This document shows positions 13,021-15,647 of a stretch of DNA of 15,647 bases, piece by piece. Made by a program: the position numbers and the translations under genes. Below the pieces are notes generated by a model. It had not been told where the DNA came from, did not search any database, and saw only the letters and a program-made list of their open reading frames with translations. Position 1 is the first letter of the stretch. Each line of letters begins with the position of its first letter. The stretch covers positions 1-15,647 of the forward strand of contig DASUGM010000149.1 in assembly GCA_036274055.1 (NCBI GenBank). The letters run 5' to 3'. Origin of the DNA: DASUGM01 sp036274055 (GTDB taxonomy: Bacteria; Acidobacteriota; Vicinamibacteria; Vicinamibacterales; SCN-69-37).

Positions 13021-14061
13021 ATGCTTCCGACAATCGAGTGGCAACCCGATGCCGTGGTGATGATCGATCAGCGCAAGCTGCCCGGCGAGGAAATCTACCT
13101 GCACTGCAAGACCGCGAACGAAGTCGCCAAGGCGATCAAGACCATGGTGATTCGCGGCGCGCCGGCGATCGGCGTCGCGGCGGCGATGGGCATCGCGCTC
13201 GGCATGCGCAAGAGCAAGGCGCAAGGGACGCGGCAGTTCGCGGTCGAGTTCACCAAGTTGTGCGACCTGATGGCGGCGACGCGGCCGACCGCGGTGAACT
13301 TGTTCTGGGCGATCGATCGGATGAAGAAGTCCTTTGCCGGCGGCGCGCAGGCCGGCGAGTCGGTCGAGGAGTTGAAGGGCCGGCTTGAACGCGAGGCCCA
13401 GCAGATTCACGACGAAGATGTCGAGAGCTGCAAGGCGATGGGGCGCTTCGGGGCCGACGTCGTGCCGGAGAACGCGCGCATTCTCACCCATTGCAATGCC
13501 GGCGCGTTGGCGACGGCCGGCTATGGCACGGCGCTCGGGGTCATTCGCGCCGCCGCCGAACGCGGCAAGGTGCAGCAGGTGTTCGCCGACGAAACCCGGC
13601 CGTTTCTCCAGGGCGCGCGGCTCACCGCGTGGGAACTGGTTCGCGACAAGGTGCCGACGACCGTCATCACCGAGAGCATGGCTGGTCCGCTGATGCGCGA
13701 CCACGGCATCGACTTCATCGTCGTCGGCGCCGATCGCATCGCCGCCAACGGCGACGTCGCCAACAAGATCGGCACCTACACCGTGGCGATGATGGCGCAG
13801 GCCCATGGCGTGCCGTTTTACGTCGCGGCGCCGCTTTCGACCATCGATTTGGCGACCGCGGACGGCACGAAGATCCCCATCGAACAGCGAAACGCCCGCG
13901 AGATCACCCACCTGGGATCCACACGCCTCGCGCCCGAAGGGGCGAGCGTCTGGAACCCGGCGTTCGACGTCACGCCGGCGCGCTTAGTGGCGGGGATCAT
14001 TACGGAAAAGGGGATTGCGCGGGCGCCGTATTCGGAGAGTTTGAAAGCACTTTTTCAGTAG
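13021..14061 (+). CDS. mtnA: S-methyl-5-thioribose-1-phosphate isomerase (MtnA)
   Basis: MtnA converts the aldose methylthioribose-1-phosphate to the ketose methylthioribulose-1-phosphate in methionine salvage. Homologues also act on 5-deoxyribose-1-phosphate or ribose-1,5-bisphosphate. The 346-residue protein carries the eIF2B-alpha/MtnA-family signatures: VIRGAPAIG (43-51), THCNAGALATAGYGTALGV (156-174) with catalytic C158, ADETRPFLQGARLTAWEL (189-206), and GADRIAANGDVANKIGTY (236-253) with catalytic D238. These fit MtnA better than the translation-factor branch. No mtnP, mtnK or later methionine-salvage gene is in the window. The neighbours are nucleoside phosphorylases that make sugar-1-phosphates, so another sugar-phosphate substrate is possible. 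The ATG at 13021 agrees with the family start and is probably leaderless. Confidence 0.9.
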   Translation: MLPTIEWQPDAVVMIDQRKLPGEEIYLHCKTANEVAKAIKTMVIRGAPAIGVAAAMGIALGMRKSKAQGTRQFAVEFTKLCDLMAATRPTAVNLFWAIDRMKKSFAGGAQAGESVEELKGRLEREAQQIHDEDVESCKAMGRFGADVVPENARILTHCNAGALATAGYGTALGVIRAAAERGKVQQVFADETRPFLQGARLTAWELVRDKVPTTVITESMAGPLMRDHGIDFIVVGADRIAANGDVANKIGTYTVAMMAQAHGVPFYVAAPLSTIDLATADGTKIPIEQRNAREITHLGSTRLAPEGASVWNPAFDVTPARLVAGIITEKGIARAPYSESLKALFQ

Positions 14062-14136
14062 GCTCAGGGCTCATGGCTCAGGGCTCGGTGCTATGAGCAC
14101 TGAGGACACCGAGCCGTGAGCCCTGAGCCCTGAGCC
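14061..14136. repeat. CTGAGCC-unit inverted repeat between mtnA and tsaD
   Basis: Arms 14061-14090 and 14107-14136 match as reverse complements at 28 of 30 positions, with a 16-base loop. They consist of GGCTCAGGGCTCA and CGGCTCGGTG words. The element begins on the last base of the mtnA stop codon and ends 4 bases before the tsaD ATG. It fills the gap and leaves no room for a ribosome-binding site. Its word also occurs at 1-34, ahead of rodA. Confidence 0.88.
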
Positions 14137-14140
14137 AACA

Positions 14141-15256
14141 ATGATCGTCCTGGGTATCGAAACCTCCTGCGATGAGACTGCCGCAGCGATCGTCGAAACG
14201 ACCGGCGATGCGCGGAAGCCGTGGCGTGCGCGATCGAATGCGATCGCCTCGCAAACGGCGATTCATCGCGAGTGGGGCGGCATCGTGCCGGAGATCGCGT
14301 CGCGCCAGCACGTGCGCGACATCTGCGGTGTCGTCGAACGCGCGCTGTCAGACGCGAATGCTTCGCTGGCCGACGTCGACGCGATCGCGGTGACGCAGGG
14401 GCCCGGCCTGGTGGGATCGCTGCTGGTCGGGGTCGCGTTCGCGAAGGCCACCGCGGCGGCGCTCGGCAAGCCGGTGGTCGCCGTGCACCACCTCGCCGGC
14501 CACATCGAATCCATCTTTCTCGAGCACGGCGCGATTCCGCTCCCGGCGGCGATGCTGATCGTTTCGGGCGGCCACACCAGTCTCTATAACGTGCCCGCGC
14601 CCGGCGCCTACGAGCTCGTTGGCCGGACCCGCGACGATGCGGCGGGCGAGGCCTACGACAAGGTCGCGCGCGTCCTCGGCCTGGGGTATCCGGGCGGGCC
14701 GATTGTCGACCGGCTCGCGCGCAGCGGCGACGATCGGGCGTTTCCGCTGCCGACGCCGCGCTTCACGCATGCCGATCGCAATCCGGCGCCGGCCGACCTG
14801 CACGCGGGGCCAGGCGCGCGCCCGCTCGTCGAGTTCAGCTTCTCCGGACTGAAGACCGCGGTCATCCGCCAACTGCAGGATCGCGGCGTCGTCCTCGCCG
14901 GGAAAGCCGTCGCGCCGCCCGCGGAACCAGTGCTGCCGCCGCAGGAAATCGCCGACATCTGCGCGAGTTTTCAGCGGGTCGTGGTCGAGACGTTGATCGA
15001 CCGAACGTTCGCGGCTGCGCGCGCGCTGGGCGCGCGCAGCATCGGTATCGCCGGCGGCGTCTCGGCGAACAGCCGGCTGCGCGCCGACGCGATCGCGCGC
15101 GGCGAGCGCGAGGGCCTGCCGGTGTTCATTCCCGCGATTGCGCTCTCCACCGACAACGCCGCGATGATTGCCGCCGCCGGCCTGCGCCAGCTCGAACGCG
15201 GCGGCGGGTCGTCGTTGTCGTTCAACGCGCAGGCGACGCTGCCGATCCACTCGTGA
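14141..15256 (+). CDS. tsaD: tRNA N6-threonylcarbamoyladenosine synthase subunit TsaD
   Basis: With TsaB and TsaE, TsaD transfers the threonylcarbamoyl group to A37 of ANN-decoding tRNAs. The 371-residue product shows the ASKHA-fold Kae1/TsaD signatures: LGIETSCDETA at the N-terminus, QGPGLVGSLLVG (86-97), metal-ligand histidines H117 and H121 in HHLAGHIES, IVSGGHTSL (140-148), the E-A-Y-D-K-V-A-R motif (170-177), FSFSGLKTA (232-240), GGVSANSRLR (305-314) and metal ligand D338 in STDNAAM. It is about 34 residues longer than E. coli TsaD; the excess lies near residues 209-228 and 249-267, on either side of FSFSGLK. The ATG follows directly on an inverted repeat without a visible ribosome-binding site, so coupling to mtnA or a nonstandard initiation is likely. 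The stop overlaps the next start. Confidence 0.94.
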   Translation: MIVLGIETSCDETAAAIVETTGDARKPWRARSNAIASQTAIHREWGGIVPEIASRQHVRDICGVVERALSDANASLADVDAIAVTQGPGLVGSLLVGVAFAKATAAALGKPVVAVHHLAGHIESIFLEHGAIPLPAAMLIVSGGHTSLYNVPAPGAYELVGRTRDDAAGEAYDKVARVLGLGYPGGPIVDRLARSGDDRAFPLPTPRFTHADRNPAPADLHAGPGARPLVEFSFSGLKTAVIRQLQDRGVVLAGKAVAPPAEPVLPPQEIADICASFQRVVVETLIDRTFAAARALGARSIGIAGGVSANSRLRADAIARGEREGLPVFIPAIALSTDNAAMIAAAGLRQLERGGGSSLSFNAQATLPIHS

Positions 15257-15647
15257 AAACACACTCCGGTGATCCGATCGATCTCGCGCGCGCATTTTTC
15301 GTCGCGCTCAACGCCGGCGACGCTGCGGCGGTCGCGGCGTTCTACGACGATGCCTGCGTGCTCGAACACGTCTTCCTCGATGATGACGGGGTCGTGGTCG
15401 GCGCGACGCATGCGGCCGAGCGGTGGCGCGCTGAATTCGAACGCTACCGCGGCGCGCTCGCCGGCGGCCACCGCGTGCAGGTGGTGCGCATCGCGAGCCA
15501 GGAGACCGGCTGGGGATGGGCGCGCGCCGAGTGGACCGCGGCGATCATCGAAGAGGGCAGCGACTATCCGAATGAGTTTCGCGGCTACACCGACTTCTGG
15601 GTGGAGGACGGGAAGATCAAGCGGCAGCGGACCCGTTCCGAGGACGG
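15253..15647 (+). CDS. NTF2/SnoaL-like domain protein, 3' end outside the window
   Basis: A GTG at 15253 overlaps the tsaD stop codon (GTGA) and opens a frame that stays free of stops to the window end, giving at least 131 residues. The translation starts MKTHSGDPIDLARAFFVALN, followed by AGDAAAVAAFYDDACVLEH, GATHAAERWRAEFERYRG, WGWARAEWTAAI and RGYTDFWVEDGKIKRQR. This is the pattern of the cone-shaped NTF2-like (SnoaL / DUF4440) fold: an N-terminal helix with a length-of-pocket FYDDA motif, and a late strand ending in DFWxxxDGKI. Members include small hydrolases, isomerases and ligand-binding proteins, so no reaction can be assigned. The tight overlap implies translation coupled to tsaD. Only a few residues are probably missing, as the family is usually 120-150 residues long. 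Confidence 0.75.
   Translation, partial: MKTHSGDPIDLARAFFVALNAGDAAAVAAFYDDACVLEHVFLDDDGVVVGATHAAERWRAEFERYRGALAGGHRVQVVRIASQETGWGWARAEWTAAIIEEGSDYPNEFRGYTDFWVEDGKIKRQRTRSED

Overview
The window is a high-GC bacterial chromosome segment, densely packed with genes on both strands. It carries housekeeping and salvage genes only: no phage, insertion sequence, CRISPR array, tRNA or rRNA gene is visible. The gene set fits an Acidobacteriota member, plausibly Vicinamibacteria-like: a RodA-RNase G pair, an ECF sigma / zinc anti-sigma / DUF4097 operon, a PafA-like secreted phosphatase and small secreted proteins. That placement is inferred from gene style and base composition and was not tested.

Layout. 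(1) Bases 35-2928, plus strand: rodA (cell-wall elongation glycosyltransferase) and rng (RNase G/E family), the usual tail of a cell-shape cluster. (2) 2972-3409, plus: a small secreted protein of unknown function behind its own promoter-like sequence. (3) 3537-6105, minus: ECF sigma factor, zinc-binding transmembrane anti-sigma factor and secreted SGD-repeat protein, each pair overlapping by ATGA, so almost certainly one operon. (4) 6141-8802, minus: a small integral membrane protein, a PafA-type alkaline phosphatase and a short alkyltransferase-like DNA-repair protein with Tyr in place of the reactive Cys. (5) 8828-14061, plus: a nucleoside-salvage block, namely deoA (pyrimidine nucleoside phosphorylase), nupC (nucleoside uptake), punA (purine nucleoside phosphorylase), cdd (cytidine deaminase) and mtnA (a sugar-1-phosphate isomerase). 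Together these import nucleosides, deaminate cytidine, release the bases and yield pentose-1-phosphates. (6) 14141-15647, plus: tsaD (tRNA t6A synthesis), with an NTF2/SnoaL-like gene that overlaps its stop codon and runs off the end.

The most unusual signal is not a gene. Most gaps longer than about 70 bases, and one stretch inside the rng reading frame, are filled by long near-perfect inverted repeats. Each is built from its own short repeated word (TTCCGG, CTGAGCC, GTGCGCC, GAAGAAG, TCTTGGG). Sequence differs from site to site but architecture is shared: arms of about 30-60 bases, often starting at a stop codon and ending just before the next start codon or promoter. One covers the ribosome-binding site and start codon of the alkyltransferase-like gene. 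A second theme is leaderless-type starts, with -10-like hexamers 7-9 bases before start codons. One of these is a symmetric ACTATACT that could serve deoA and the divergent membrane gene at once.
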